Shown here piece by piece: positions 36,879-49,756 of a DNA stretch of 64,000 nt (the first letter of the stretch is position 1; every line of letters starts with the position of its first letter). Under the pieces are notes generated by a model. It had not been told where the DNA came from. It was given only the letters and a program-made list of their open reading frames with translations, and made no database searches. This stretch comes from Symsagittifera roscoffensis (lineage: Eukaryota; Xenacoelomorpha; Acoela; Convolutidae). The DNA is taken from contig NC_087069.1 of assembly GCF_963678635.1 (NCBI RefSeq), positions 8,504,633 through 8,568,632 on the forward strand. The letters run 5' to 3'. Position numbers and translations under genes: made by a program.

Positions 36879-39800
36879 TCAGCCTATACTTAAGTAATAT
36901 TTCTTATGTAAATATACTTGTATATTAGTATCAGAGAATATCACGTGTACAAGCGCGTACAATTCCCGAGGATGCAGTCGTCCTCTGTTTGGATCGTACA
37001 CTAGAAGCGAGAGTTCCTTCACGTCCATTTCCACGAGGAAGTCCCTCAGCCTCGTCAAGGACAAGACTAGGTTCTCTGGGTCCACGTGCTGCTTCTCCGT
37101 CGCCGTCGTTACCAAGAAGCATAGGTATTTTCCCGGTATCTGCGACGCCGCCGGAAGTAAAGCCGTTACGCCCCCTATCCCTGGTCTTTGCTTCCAAAGG
37201 AATTCCACGTTTTTATATTCTCTCTTAAAATCTGCCGCTAACGCTGTCCTAAAACTCATGTCTGCTGTGATTGCTATTGCACATGTTCTTTTTGTGAGTA
37301 TGAAATCACTGTCTGTTAGTATTATGTTACTTGAATATTCATTTGGTAAGTTAAAATATGACTCAACTACCCTACCTATGTCAGGTTTCTTAGGTTCTTC
37401 GCCTGTTTCTGCTTCTAAGTCTCCTGTTTCTCTTGCTACTCTTAATTTTTTTATTATCAAGTTTTCAGTGTGGGTAAGTCCTACCCCCATTCCCCGGACA
37501 AAAACATCCATCGACGTCCCCGTCGATCGCATACCGGGTATCAAGTCGAGGTTAGAAGCTGGAATGAGTAGTCGTCCTTCCTGGGCAGCCCAGGAAGGAT
37601 CATCTCGTGCGGTCTTGATTTATTTCATGCTTTCACGATCTACGTCTTGAATCGTGACGCTGGTCCCCTCTGGGTCCGAGGTCATTTCGTTCAGCCACTT
37701 TAGGACACGCAGGTTCGTCAAGTCTTGTTCATATGACTGCTGTTGCTCGTCGTCGAATTCTACCTCGGATTTCGACCGGTCGTCGACCCACTCATCATCG
37801 TGATCATCGACTATGTCAATGTCTTGTGACACAGTTATTTCTTCTAGACCCACTACTTCCTCCACTATCTTCTTCAGATCTATCCTATCCACTACAAAGT
37901 CGTCACCTTAAGGATTGTGTTTCTTTCTGGGTCTTGTCCCGTCCTTCTGACGAGTCTGTATCGTGAACGGAAGATCAGGTTTCAAGTTCTTGGGCACCTC
38001 TATCTGTTCGGGATCCTGCCAATCCTCGTCTGCGTAGAGTAAGGTTTCATCGTCCGCTTCGATCACCTCGTTTGGATCCAGGTCCAGCGGTGTGTCCGTT
38101 CCTTCCTCCACGACTTCGTTTCCATCGTTCTTCTCCCTGGTGCCCTTCTCGTTGACCTCACAAGCAGGATCCATCATTAGATAATCCCCTTCTTCCATAT
38201 CTGCAGGTATACACCAGTCTTCTGTCGATGGATTGTGTGGCTTGATGTTCTCGTAGTGGGCGGCTCGGCCAGTACTCAGTCTATAAAAGCGTCCCTCCTG
38301 GTACACCTCTGTAATCATGAAGGGTCCCCTCCACTTTTTTAGGAGCTTTTTCGTCCCTTTCGGTGGTATAACGTTCTGAAATACCCATACGTAGTCTCCC
38401 ACCGAGTAAGCTTTTGCACCAGCTGCTTTCTTGTCGAATCTTTTCCTCTGCCTTGCCTGTGCTTGCTGAGTATTTCGTCTACACAAATCGTTCAACTCCT
38501 GTTGGCGTCTGATCACATCCCTCACGTAGACCTGTGGAGACGTTTTCTTTCCCTCATACTCTGGGTAGAAGACGGTTAAGGGTAAAGACTTCTCGTGTCC
38601 AGTTAGCATCATGCGTGGACTGACTCCGGTGGTGGAGTGTTGCGTGCTGTTATATGCTCCCATCACCTGTGGAAGGTATCTGTCCCTTTCGGTCATGTAC
38701 CTGGAACAATATACTCTCAGCATCGACACCAACGTCCTATTCTGTCTTTCCACTAAGCCATTCGTCTGAGGGTGGTATGTCGTGCAGTGAGCCTGAGCGA
38801 CCTGTGAGCGTCTCATAAGCTCTTTCGTAAGCTCTCCTACAAAAGCTGTTCCATTATCCGATTGAAACGTCATCGGACAGCCATGTCTCGCTATCCACGT
38901 ATTGATCAGGTGGTCGCATGTCTCTTCCGCCGAGGCAGTTATGCAGGGCACGGCCTCTGCATACTTCGTAAAATGATCTATCATGACCAACACCTGATTA
39001 TAACCACTGTCTGTCATGCATATCTTCTGGTGACCTATCTGCACCACCTCATTGAATTCAGACGACTCGACCGATTGTAATGGAAATCGCAGCTTCCTTG
39101 GATCCTTGACCTGTTGGCATGACAGACATGCTGTTACCCACTTCTCACATGCCTTTTTCATTCCAGGCCACTCAAAGCGCTTCAGGATCCTCTGATATAC
39201 TTTATCGATCCCCTGATGGCCCATCTGATCATGCGACCTGAATAATAGTTCTGTCTGATAGAGTTGGGGTAACACTATCGCGTTATACTTGTATAGGACT
39301 CTGTCTTCTTCTCTTCTTTTACAAGCCACAATCCCGTACTTGTTCAAATATAACCTCCCTTCCTTCTGCATGAAGTACTGTCTCAGGATGCGATAACTAT
39401 CTTCCTCGAGATCCCCTTTATCCGAAGAACCATTCTCGATCCACCTTTTCAGGTTGCTTGTCATGCGATCATTTCTCTGCGCCCTTAGAAGATCCGAGAG
39501 TCTGTATCTCGCCTTTAAGTACGTCTTCATGACCCTCATCTGACTATTCAGCTCGTTGGGCTGGTTTGTGTCTTCTTCCATCTTAACGCACCAAATCTTC
39601 GCCAACGGCTGTGTTTCTTGTTTAAACGGCTGAAGATCAGTCCTGACTACCTCTTTCTGCGGCAACAGACTTATCGAACGTTTCGATACCGCTATTGTCT
39701 CCAAATCATCCGCTGCGCTGTCAAAGACTCTTTCGCTTGGTATAAGTTAGCGATCGCTGTCAGGATCCTGGTACACCTCTCTGTCCAGATCCCTTGCCCG

Positions 39801-42800
39801 AGTTTCCACTAGTAGTGTGTGGATCGCTAGGTCGGACAGTTCTGATCCCGAGCTCGAGTTCCTGTCTGAATAGGTGTCCATTCCTGAATTTCGGGAATTG
39901 TCATCCGTTGAAGAGGTTGTGCTGGAGACTGCACGCCCCTCCAGATCATGTCTGCGCCTTCTTCACATCCATCTGAACTCCCCGGACAAAACTCTGTTCT
40001 CTAGGTCCTTTTTCTCATCAGGAATTTTCTCGTCAATCTCAGACTCCCCGGACAAACTTTCTTGTCCCGGGTGTTGATCTTGTGATCGCTGGTTCTTTTC
40101 ATCATTCGTCTCCCCGGACAAATAGTCTTGCAGCCGACTTTGTTCTACCTTTTTACCTTCCTTATCCTGGTCCACGAAGGTGACGGTTTTCTTTCGATTG
40201 CTGCCTCCCTGTTCTTTCTGTCCGTAAGAAGTACTGGTTAAAATCTCTTGGGGTATTGAGGATACTAGTTGCTGAACTATTGACCTACAATCCCTCTCGT
40301 TGTCTCTGTGTTGTCGTATTGACAGCATGATCTTCAACTTCTCACTGACTGTCAGTGATGCCATGGCTGCTGCCCACTCGGGGTCGTCTCTGGTCACTTC
40401 TCTCTCTAACAACCTTCCCAGCATCCGCATCACTTGCGGTGTGACCTGCACCGTTCCATTCAATAATGAGAGGCTGTTTATGTTCATGCGAGAGAGTTCT
40501 TGCTGGACCAGGTTTGAGCGCAGCAACAGATCCAAGGGCACGGGGTCCCTTTTGGATAGGATTTTTATCTCGGCTGCTTTCTCGACAGGTAACTCAGGAT
40601 CTCTGTGTCACTCAAGACCTTGCTGCCGTATGCAATGGGACGGAGAACCGTTCTTCCGTTCCATTCTTGCTCTTGATGCAATATTCCTGAGATGGCTACT
40701 ACCCTTGCGTCTGTGTCAAGAACATACATGCCCTTTTCTGTAGGCATGCCTAGCACTGGCGCTTCGTACAGTTCCCGCTTTATGTTCTCGAAGGCAAGTT
40801 GTGCTTCATCGTTCCATTCGAACTTTTTCCCTTTGTTGCGCAATAGCTTTTGCATCGGATACACCTTATCCGCATATCCTTTTATGAACTCCCGGTAGTA
40901 ATTGGCAAACCCTAGGAAGCTCAGGAGCTGTGTGTCCGTTCTGGGAGCTTTCCATGTCAACACTACTTCCACTGCTTCCGGGTCCGGTCTCACACCATGC
41001 CTGTCCACCATTCTTCCCAGGTACTTAATCGAATCCCTAAGGATTTCACATTTCGATGGTTTGCACTTCAATCCTGCTCTTTTCATGCATCCAAAGACCT
41101 CATCGAGCCTATCAATGTGATCTTCCAGGGTCGGTGTCGCTATGACTACGTCATCCACGTAACACATCACGAGATTCCCGTACTTCTTGGTCACTCTCGT
41201 CAAAGCCTGAGCCATCAGTCTTTGAAAAGTGGCCGTTGCATTGCACAAGCCGAAGGGCATCCTCTTCCACTGGCACAATCCCAATTCGCACGCGAATCCG
41301 GTTTTCTCTCTATCCTTCTTCCGCAGAGGGACCTGCCAGAAGGCAGAACTCAAGTCCAATGTGGTTAGGATCTTGGCATCACCAAGCTTAGAGAGGCTCT
41401 CGTCTATCCGCGGTATCGGGTGCGCATCTTTAATTGTTACCGCGTTCAAGTAACGAAAGTCGCAACAAAATCTAAGCTGCCCCTTTCTTTTTCGCCATTA
41501 CTACCCCGCAAGCCCATAACGATTTCGAGGGTTCTATCATGTCGTATTCAAGCAACATTTCTATTTCCGCTCGGCACGCTTCCAATTTGTGTGGCGTCAT
41601 TCGTCTTGCGCCTTCCCTGTGGGGAACGGCGCCCTCTTCAAGTTCGATTTCGTGTTCGACGAAATTACAGCAACCGATATCCGCCTTATGTTTTGAAAAT
41701 ACATCTGCGTTCCGATTTAGGAGGTCCCGCAATTTTTCGAAATCTCCCTCACCTATTTTCCCTTTTAAATGTTCTATCTCTGGCAAAACCGGTTTGTCAG
41801 ATTCTAGTTCATATGACGAGGGGCGTTCCGGAAAATTCGAGCAGCTTGATAAGTCGTCGTCCGTTTCGGATTTCATTGAAAACAATTTATGAATAGATTT
41901 TAATTCATTAATCCTCTTTAAAATTTTATCTTTACTAGCATGATAAGGAGAGTCTTTCACACTATGTTTCTTCAAGTTTTGTGTCTCCTCATAGTCGGTC
42001 CTCATCGGCAAAGCGTAGCCAAGCTTCTTTCCACGCTTGATTGAAACCGTGGTGTCCAGTGTGTTCAATAACACACTGACACACAGTCCGTTTCGCGTTA
42101 CCGAGAAGCTCCGGCCTAAAATCACCGAACTCTGACTATTTGGATTCGGTACTAAGCAAACCTGTTTACTATCACTTAACAAATTCAAATTCCTCATTCT
42201 AAAAATTGCCACCACAGCTTGTCCTGGCTGTAGTTTTACTTTTCTATCTAAAAAAATTTGTACCTTGTTTTCGTCTGTTATTATCCTTTTAATTGGTTTC
42301 TTAACATACTTCCGGTCCGGGTTTCTAATCCGTATCAGACCGTTGTTCAAGTCAATCATCACGTCAAAATTCCTGACAAAATCTCTGCCCAAGATGAATT
42401 GGTCGGCGTCGTCCAAATTCTCTACCACCAGGAAGCTCATCCAAAGATCCCGTCCTCCCATGTGGAGGACCGTTATTGGTGTTCTTCCGGCTACGTAAAT
42501 AGCTCCTCGATTGGCGGCGGCCAGTCGGATATTCGTTGGAATTAGATCTTCCCTCGTGAAGCCCATTCTTTCCCAAGTTTTTATCGGCATCACACAGTCC
42601 AGAAGCCCTGTGACTCCAATTTTTGTTCCGTTGGTGTCGAGCAGATGTGCAGTCACATCTGCTTCATACCCAATGTGTACTGCATCTTGTTCCATCATGG
42701 CGTCATGGCCTATCCTGCGGACTTTGAGTTCCTCCTCACCCAAATATATCTGCCCTATTTGGTCACTATCTGTTGTCACCTAAGTCCTGGTGTAGATACT

Positions 42801-45800
42801 GATTCCATCCACGTTCAGCATCACTTGATACGGCCCATAGACCTCTAGGTAGCGTCCATGAAGTTTCTTCACGCGAGGGCCACCCGTTTTTAGTAGTGCT
42901 CGCACAGCTCTCGACTCGGTGCGTGGCTCCACCTGCCTCAGATAATCTGCATATGTGTCCAAATGCATCAAAGTGAACTCGGATGGTTCACTTAAATTTC
43001 TGGTTATCTGATGTCCAGCCACTGAGATTATCGACTGTATCTTGCTTCCTTGCGGCACCATGCCGAACCTCTGACCGGAGATCACATTAAGTTTCATGCT
43101 CAAACTGCTCGGTGCTTTAGTTTCTTCGAACTCCGTTGCTTCGAAGGTATTCAGTTGCTCCTGAAGTTTCTCATTCTCCAGTTCAAGTTTCACTTTTTGT
43201 TCGATCTCTTTCGTCACCAGTTCCTGCTGCACTCTGTTTAGAGCATCCCTCGCGGCTGCCCTATAATCAATCTTGAAGTCATCGGCCGCAGTTGCTGGTT
43301 CCGGTTCACGTGTCTCTTCTGTTTTCGCTTGCTTTTTCTTTGCCGCCAGCTCATAAGGTTTATCTTTTCTGCGTGCCTCCGCTTCACTCAACAGGCGAGC
43401 CTTACTGGCTTTCACTCCCGACAAAGCTTCTTCATGCCTTGGATGCTTGATGTCTGCCACTGCATCCCAGAATTGCGGACAATCTGATTTAAAATGACCT
43501 TCAAAGTTGCAAAAGAAACACTTCAGACCGAATTTCGCAATTACTCCTCTCATGAAATCCTCATGGTCCAATTCTGACGCATCATCGTCCTCGAGGCTAA
43601 AGCCTATTGCTTTCATGCCTTGTTTGTAAGTTGGGCATGCTGACACATGATGGTCCGTTGAACTGCAATTGGCATCATCCCTCGGTTTGTACCAATTGTT
43701 CCCTTGGTTTGCTGGTTCGTTGTTAAAATTGCCATAATTGTTTTTGTAGTATCCAGATCTCGAAGGAGGTTTCAACAAAAGATACTCTTTTGACTTGAGC
43801 CTCAACTCCTCTGGTGTTGGCGCGTTGGTTGATAGTGGTCTGTAATGCGTCGCTAGCATTGTTCGAAGTTCATCATTCTTCACACCATCGATGAATTTTG
43901 AAGCTACTGCCAGGTTCATCCTTCTGTTTGACTCATCCGGTTGGCTGCGTCTTCTCAGCATTTCCAAGTCGTCTAGAAACTTGTCTATCGTTTCATCTTC
44001 CCGTTGTCTCCGTTTCTCGAAGCGCATCATTGCTTGGTGCCCCTGCACCCCTGATCCAAAACGGTTTAACAAGATTTCGAAGATTTTCTTGGCTGTGTCA
44101 CGCTGATATTACTTCTTGGCCATGACACAGTTCCGGGCTGTCCCTTCCAAATTGCTAGTGAGCGCACTGCATTCCTGTCTCTCCGACAAGTCCTCTTCCT
44201 CAAAATGCAGCTTCATTACCTCTATCCAGGTATCAATACAGCCATCAGATTCGTCTTTATAGCATCTTGGTTTCTTAAAGACTCTTCTGGACTTCTCACT
44301 GCGTTCATTGGTTCTGGATAACCTTGTAAGGAATGTCTCCAAAGACCTGTTTAGGGGTTCAAAGGCTGTGGCCATTGCCGTAGCATCCCTTGAGTGTCCC
44401 GCCTGAGTGTCCTCACACCTTGTCAAAGGCTTGGTAAGCGGTGCATCCCTGCAATCCGAATCGCCGTGAGTGTTTCCCGCTTGGCCCACATGACTCCTCC
44501 CCGGGCTTGCATGCCCTCTGTTACCGGAATCACTTCTCCCAGTCGCATGTGTGCCTTGCGTTGGTCGTTCATTAGAGGTCTGTCTGTTCCCCGTTGAACT
44601 TGCTCTACTGTTCGGCCCCCATGTTCTATTATCCCTTGTGGCATAGCCTGTTGAACTGCCCCTGCCTCTAGTGGATCCATATGTCCTCCTTTTTTGATGG
44701 TCATTGAAGTTCACCTTCGGCTCCCTGCTGGGACCTCCCGAGTTTGGTTCCCCTTCTTTTGGTCCACTCTTGCTGCTTAGTAGCCCGTCCAACCATCCAT
44801 GATTGCCTGAGTTCGCCTCTCCATCATCGCGTCTTTCTTTGTGTCAAGAGTCCCAAGAGACTGCTCTTGCTGAATTCTCAACTTCTCCATGTCGTCTCTT
44901 AAGCGTAACTCTCTCTGTTCCGCTTCTCTTGTCATTCGCGACAAGTTCTTCGCTATATGCTCGTCCGTTCTTTCTTTCAAGCGTTTTTCGCTCCTACCAA
45001 CTTCTTGTCTATTGCAGTTTATTTCTTCCCGCAGACTTTCTCTTTCAATGTGAACTGCTCTTTCTAGCTCACTCATTCTTATGGACATCTGTTCATTTTG
45101 TTCTCCTAAACTGTCCACTATGCTGTTCAAGGCTTCTTCTAGTGCTGCGCCGTTATCCACAAGTGGCGTCACTAGTGGCGGTGTAACCCTGTCGGTCCCA
45201 GGTAGCTTCGTGCTGGTCGAGACTCGGGCCTTGACTCTCTGCCTCGACGTCTTTTCATTATCCACATCGGGATCCGCCAATGCATTGCCTAGCCCTCTGT
45301 TTCTACTCTCCCCAGTTTGCGGCTCTGAATTTGTCATAATCGCGAAGCCTCTCGACTGGCCCGGTGTGTTTATCTCCTTGCTTATCGTTCTCACCACACC
45401 AAATTTGTCTATGGTTCCAGTCTCTTCTTCGACGTATGCCTCATTCTCCTGGGTCGAACTATTGAGGCTGACTTGAGATCCAAAATCCACTTGCTCTTCT
45501 TCGTCCTCCTCCTACTGGGATTCACCTTCATTTCCTGCGCCCCCTCCCATGGTGAATGGAAAGATGTTTCCTAAGGTGTTCCTCATTCTTTTTGAGAACG
45601 ATGATGACGTTGTTTGTTTCTCAGTCCCACCTGCCATCGTAGTGTTGTCTGTTGGAGATCTTCTAGTTGCCGCTATTTCAGTTGAGATGTCGGACAGTTC
45701 CGACATCTCCCCTCGATCCAATGTCCCGGTTGAAGTGGAAAAATTATGGCCTTGTTCTACCGGAGTAGACTCACTCGCCAGCCTTTTGCCTCTCCCTTCC

Positions 45801-46054
45801 AGTCCATGTACTTCCTGGTTCTCGTTCATGGCATGGTCCGTATTGACCTCCACTTCTAACAGTTCTTTTCGCTCTTCTGAGGTCTTCTGACTCCTTGTTT
45901 CAACCATTCTGCCTAAAACCGTCTCCCCTTTGTCGGTCCGGGCTCGTTTGATCCGATCCACAAAAGGATCGGTCATCGTTTTTCTTTGCTTTTTAGGTAT
46001 TAATTTCCTAGAGCTATTACCTCGTTTAGGTATCCTTGACTTGTCTAGACTCAT
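36879..46054 (-). pseudogene. ORF A of copy 2 (Gag-Pol-integrase-macrodomain, broken)
   Basis: Same domain order as copy 1. Lesions: stops near 45510, 44108, 42778, 39750, 37906 and 37618 (often Tyr or Gln codons turned to TAA/TAG); frameshifts near 44790 and 41470; loss of the first zinc-knuckle Cys by a small deletion near 43672; a 15-bp in-frame deletion removing the protease residues after LLD (near 42596); a deletion of about 395 bp (near 40600) removing the C-terminal half of RNase H; integrase first catalytic Asp changed to Gly (VQIGHQK, near 39030). It shares the TGA at 39963-39965 with copy 1. The macrodomain is kept at 36879-37330. Confidence 0.85.
39978..40122 (-). promoter_or_regulatory. 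Triplicated polypurine-tract-like motifs (copy 2)
   Basis: CTCCCCGGACAAA (complement of TTTGTCCGGGGAG) at 39978, 40044 and 40110, spaced 66 bp as in copy 1 and all three intact. A fourth, with one change, lies at 37490-37502. Confidence 0.55.
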
Positions 46055-48781
46055 TCTCAATTTGTCACTTGTTAATGCCTATACACTTAATTCGATTGCT
46101 AGTGACCTTATTGTTTGACTACCAATAATAATGACACAACACAATAAATTTCACAAGATTCTATTAAATAGTGACCACGAATCCCTGTATGTTATCAGAG
46201 TACAGTTTTGTATATAATTTATTCACACTAACCGATTATCGGTCGTAAGATTTGAGAACTAGCACAATGTGATGTTACCAGTCAATTTAAAAGATAGTGT
46301 ACTCACTACCCAATCAAACACAGTTTATGTTGATTTAAAATCGAAAAAAAAAACAAAAAAATATATATAATGACAGAATATGAATTCCTCTATAAAAAAA
46401 CGTATGTGTATTGTACTTTTAGTTGGTCGCAGTACAATAGTCGAACTTATATTTTAAAGAAAAAGCTTTCCCTGCTCGGTGCTGCACCAAACAGACAAAA
46501 CTTTGAAGGCAGTAATTTTTTCAAGTGGGCGTCTATTGCACCCACCGAGTACTGTGTTACCTATCTGCCTTCGGATTTCCCGAGCTAGACCTACTACAAT
46601 CCTCAGGGCAGTCACTTTTCACAAAAACGTTTTGGGTTTCAATCCACACCAATGAATTACGCTCTTTTTAGTTTAGACTTAGTGTCGCGAATATCCGAGT
46701 TCGGACCTGTTTTGTTTTGGTCTGGTCTTTATTGAAAGGCAAGTTACCAGTGCAGTCACTGATTCCTAGCCTGTCTGCTAATAACCTTATTACTCTCACT
46801 TTAGTCTTTCTTCCGTTTACCTAAGTCCTTTAATAAAATAATACCCTTCCGGATTGGCAAGAATAAGACCCTCTGGTCTGTAATAGTAGCTTTTTGGAGA
46901 TTTCCTTTTTTCAACCTATACCCTTCCGGATACGTTCTCCGATGTGATTTTGCTTTTTCAATTAACTAGGAAGGGTATGTACTGCTTTCCTAGACCCTTC
47001 CGGGTTAGGAAGTTAAGCCTCTTATTTGACAATTCACACTAACGGTGAAGGGTCTTATCGCTAGCCCAACTTCGGCTCGATTAAGGTTTTTTTGTGCCTT
47101 TAGCCTCCCCTTTTCGTCTAGAACAGCCTAAAGTTACTCTATTCAACCGCTGTTAACTTTTGGAAGGGGTGTGAGGGCTTTTTTAAATTTTTTTTATAAA
47201 ACGTGAAGGGTCTACCCTCCCAAATTGGTGAATTTGCTAAAAACAATCTCAAAAATTTTCACGCTTATTTTTTCGATATGCCCAGTAGTTCCAAAGTTAT
47301 TAACCAAAACGTCTTTTTTCTAAAGTCAAAAAATTCGTCTCTTATAGGTTCCGCCTAACTTTTTCCGCAATTTTATTCTTTTCGACCTAAAAATTATTGA
47401 TCCGAGCTCAGAAGGCCTATACTCTTCTAGTTCAATGCAAAAGACCCGATCTAAACGCTTTAGTTGAACAAATTTGCGAAAAACTATGCTACCTGTATCC
47501 CTCCGGATTGATTCGATTTCTCTGCACGTTAAGTTCGATTTCTCTGCAACCCGGAAGGCTTTCGGGTAGCGGGTTTTAAAACTTGTAGATCTACGTTGTA
47601 GTGGACGTAGTCCGAACAACTATTTTTATTGTCCTAACTCAAAAATTCATAAAAATTTTTTTTTTGAATTTATAGTGTTTCGAACTATCTAAAATTGCGA
47701 AAATTCGGTTTTCGGTACCAAAATAGTTCCAACCACTTCCGAACTAAACTTAACTGGTTCTATCTATTATGGTAGTGCAGTTACAATGTAACACACTACT
47801 TTTGCGCTTTTTTCCGTATCAAAAAATATCGATATCTCAAAAATCGCGATTTGTGGGGGAATCAAAATATCGCTATTTTGACCCTAAAAACCGGTCTGCT
47901 TTATGTGTTTTTCACTGAAAAACGGTATAGGAGTATTAATATAGGCTATATAAGTAATAATATTATTAATACTATACCCCTCCGGGTTTGTTTAATATCC
48001 GAATTAAGGTGCTTAACTCGGATATTCGCAGTTCGGTGAAGGGTCACTACAGTGCAGCACTGTCGAGCCCCCCACAGATTACTATCTTACTTTTTGTACC
48101 AAAAGGGATACAAAACTTGTTAACGATACCCAACAGTCGATTTATGTTGTCCTTGAGCCCCTTCTTGTTGCTCCTTGTACTGCTTGCCGGATCAGTCTTC
48201 TCCCAAGACCCTTCCGAATTGAGCGGAAATCAGCTGACCCTTCCGGATTGGGCGCAATTTATCATTAACGTGCTTAAATGCTCAAATAACCCTACAGTAC
48301 AAGCCTCACAAACGGCTACAAAATTGATCGTAACGATCCTGACTGATATAAATGCCTGTAACAACAATATATCTAACAACAACAAACGGGAGGGTCGGAT
48401 CACATCTTGTGTGGGGGGATGATTTCTACTGATTTTTTACTTTTTTACTGTTTTTGGTTTTTTTCGGTTTTTTTTTATGTTTTTTGTTTTTCTTGGTTAC
48501 TATACTACTTTTTGTTTGGTTTTTTATATATCTTTAAGTGTTTTTGGTCACAAACCTCTCAGGGAACGACGGGACCGCGAATCCCCCCACCCTTCCTGGT
48601 TCGTGAATTTTCGGTCTTAACTTGGTTAAAAAGCTATTCACGATAATCCGGAAGGCTTCCGCGTTCCGAACTACCCTTCCGCCCCGGCGGTTTAGGCCTA
48701 TTAAGGGCGTTAATGTGAGCATCCGCTCGGCGCGGAGTGCTCGTTAACGGTTCTGCCGGTCATGATGTTAAAAAAGAATAA
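46055..48781 (-). other. Leader of copy 2
   Basis: Homologous to 3215-6040, with ACCCTTCCGGAT motifs (46848, 46930, 46985 and others), the hairpin at 47994-48026 and the antisense ORF at 48144-48422. No sense coding region is recognised apart from a short conserved frame near 46440-46600. Confidence 0.6.
48144..48422 (+). CDS. Small secreted-protein-like ORF antisense to the element (copy 2)
   Basis: 92 residues from ATG 48144 (a longer in-frame extension reaches 47988). It has a classic signal peptide (MLSLSPFLLLLVLLAGSVFS, cleavage likely before QDPS), then a short mature part with two spaced Cys (NVLKCSNNP and DINACNNN) and a third near the end (TSCVGG). It lies on the strand opposite ORF A, in the leader. 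The copy 1 counterpart has a stop and a frameshift. The family is not recognised. It may be a captured host gene or a chance frame; the signal peptide shape favours real coding. Confidence 0.4.
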   Translation: MLSLSPFLLLLVLLAGSVFSQDPSELSGNQLTLPDWAQFIINVLKCSNNPTVQASQTATKLIVTILTDINACNNNISNNNKREGRITSCVGG

Positions 48782-48796
48782 CACCCAGGAGCGCCA
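48782..48796 (-). promoter_or_regulatory. Primer binding site, tRNA-Asn type (copy 2)
   Basis: CACCCAGGAGCGCCA on the plus strand, identical to copy 1's site in element sense and again 12 bases from the LTR (48809). Confidence 0.6.
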
Positions 48797-48808
48797 TAAA
48801 AACATGTA

Positions 48809-49730
48809 TGTAATATTCGCACGGAAGATACATATCGACGGAGAACAAAACTAAGTCCTAAGACGACTGGCTAACGTATAAACAGAGCTTTGCATGCTTT
48901 TCACCGTCTCTACCAAGCCAGTACTTTCGGTGGTCTTTCTAACATCGGGTCGACAAAAAACGTTACTGCTTTCGGCTTCGGTCAAAACACTCAAATTAAT
49001 TTAATTACATGCAGAAATAGTGAGCTCATGGCTGGGTCTCAGTATCCCCAGACCACGAGGTCACTCCTAAAAACAGGGCTACTACTACTTATTGAATTAT
49101 TATTGTTTTTGTTCAGTAGATAAAATCATCATCTCCATCGAAGATGGATCAACCCTTTCCCCCAACTCCTAGCTTCTCATTCTAGCAAAATGAATTCAGA
49201 TGTTATTTAGATTCAATTCAGGACATGACAAGGAAGCTAAAAGTTCAAAAAAGATGATAAAAATTTCAGTCCCGAAACCCCTCCTGATTCTCGAATCCAC
49301 TGAATCAAGCACGTTAAGCTTGATTTCTCTCTAACCCGGAAGGCTGGTTTCCATCACTCACTGTTGTTAGCAACTGCCTTGCAACTATTGTAGCGACACA
49401 ATAGTTGCAACTTGGAGCGGTCTCTGCTACTTCTGCTTTTCTCTGATTCTGATTCTCAATTTTCTCGTTGTTGTCGTCGTCGCAACTATCGTTGTTGTGT
49501 CCTTCTTCGACTTTTCTGCCAAAATGGCCGTTTCTGACGTTTCTCAGAAATATGACGTCATAATTCGAATTTTTAAAATTTTAAAATACCAGAACATTCT
49601 AGTCCTCACCGTTTGGCCAATCGTTCCAGTAACGCTCTTATTCCCTCAAAATCGCCAATTCGGAAGGTTCACTGCTAAAATTTTGAATATGCTGAATCTG
49701 CATTTCGATCCATTCTGGTCGAATGCCACA
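48809..49730 (-). repeat. 5' LTR of copy 2
   Basis: 922 bp, plus-strand ends TGTAATATTCG and CGAATGCCACA. Pairs with 1614-2527 plus 26907-26917. Contains the LTR hairpin near 49378-49409. Confidence 0.85.
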
Positions 49731-49756
49731 ACTGCGTACGTACAGAAATTAAAGAA

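Larger units (their letters stand above)
26907..49730 (-). mobile_element. Giant Ty3/gypsy-type LTR retrotransposon, copy 2 (defective, main part)
   Basis: The same element on the minus strand: 5' LTR 48809-49730, primer binding site 48782-48796, leader, ORF A 46054-36879, ORF B 36479-27740, 3' region, polypurine tract, and 11 terminal bases of the 3' LTR (26907-26917). The rest of that LTR is at 1614-2527 across the nested copy 1. The flanks share ACT (1611-1613 and 49731-49733). Without copy 1 the element is about 23.7 kb. It has many more stops, frameshifts and deletions than copy 1, as expected for the older host element. Confidence 0.85.

Noticed and set aside
2528-49730. A DIRS-like or TIR-type giant element with inverted LTRs
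   Set aside because: Copy 3's intact 3' LTR junction and the primer binding sites fit direct LTRs in normal orientation, and the polyprotein has a DDE integrase, not a tyrosine recombinase.
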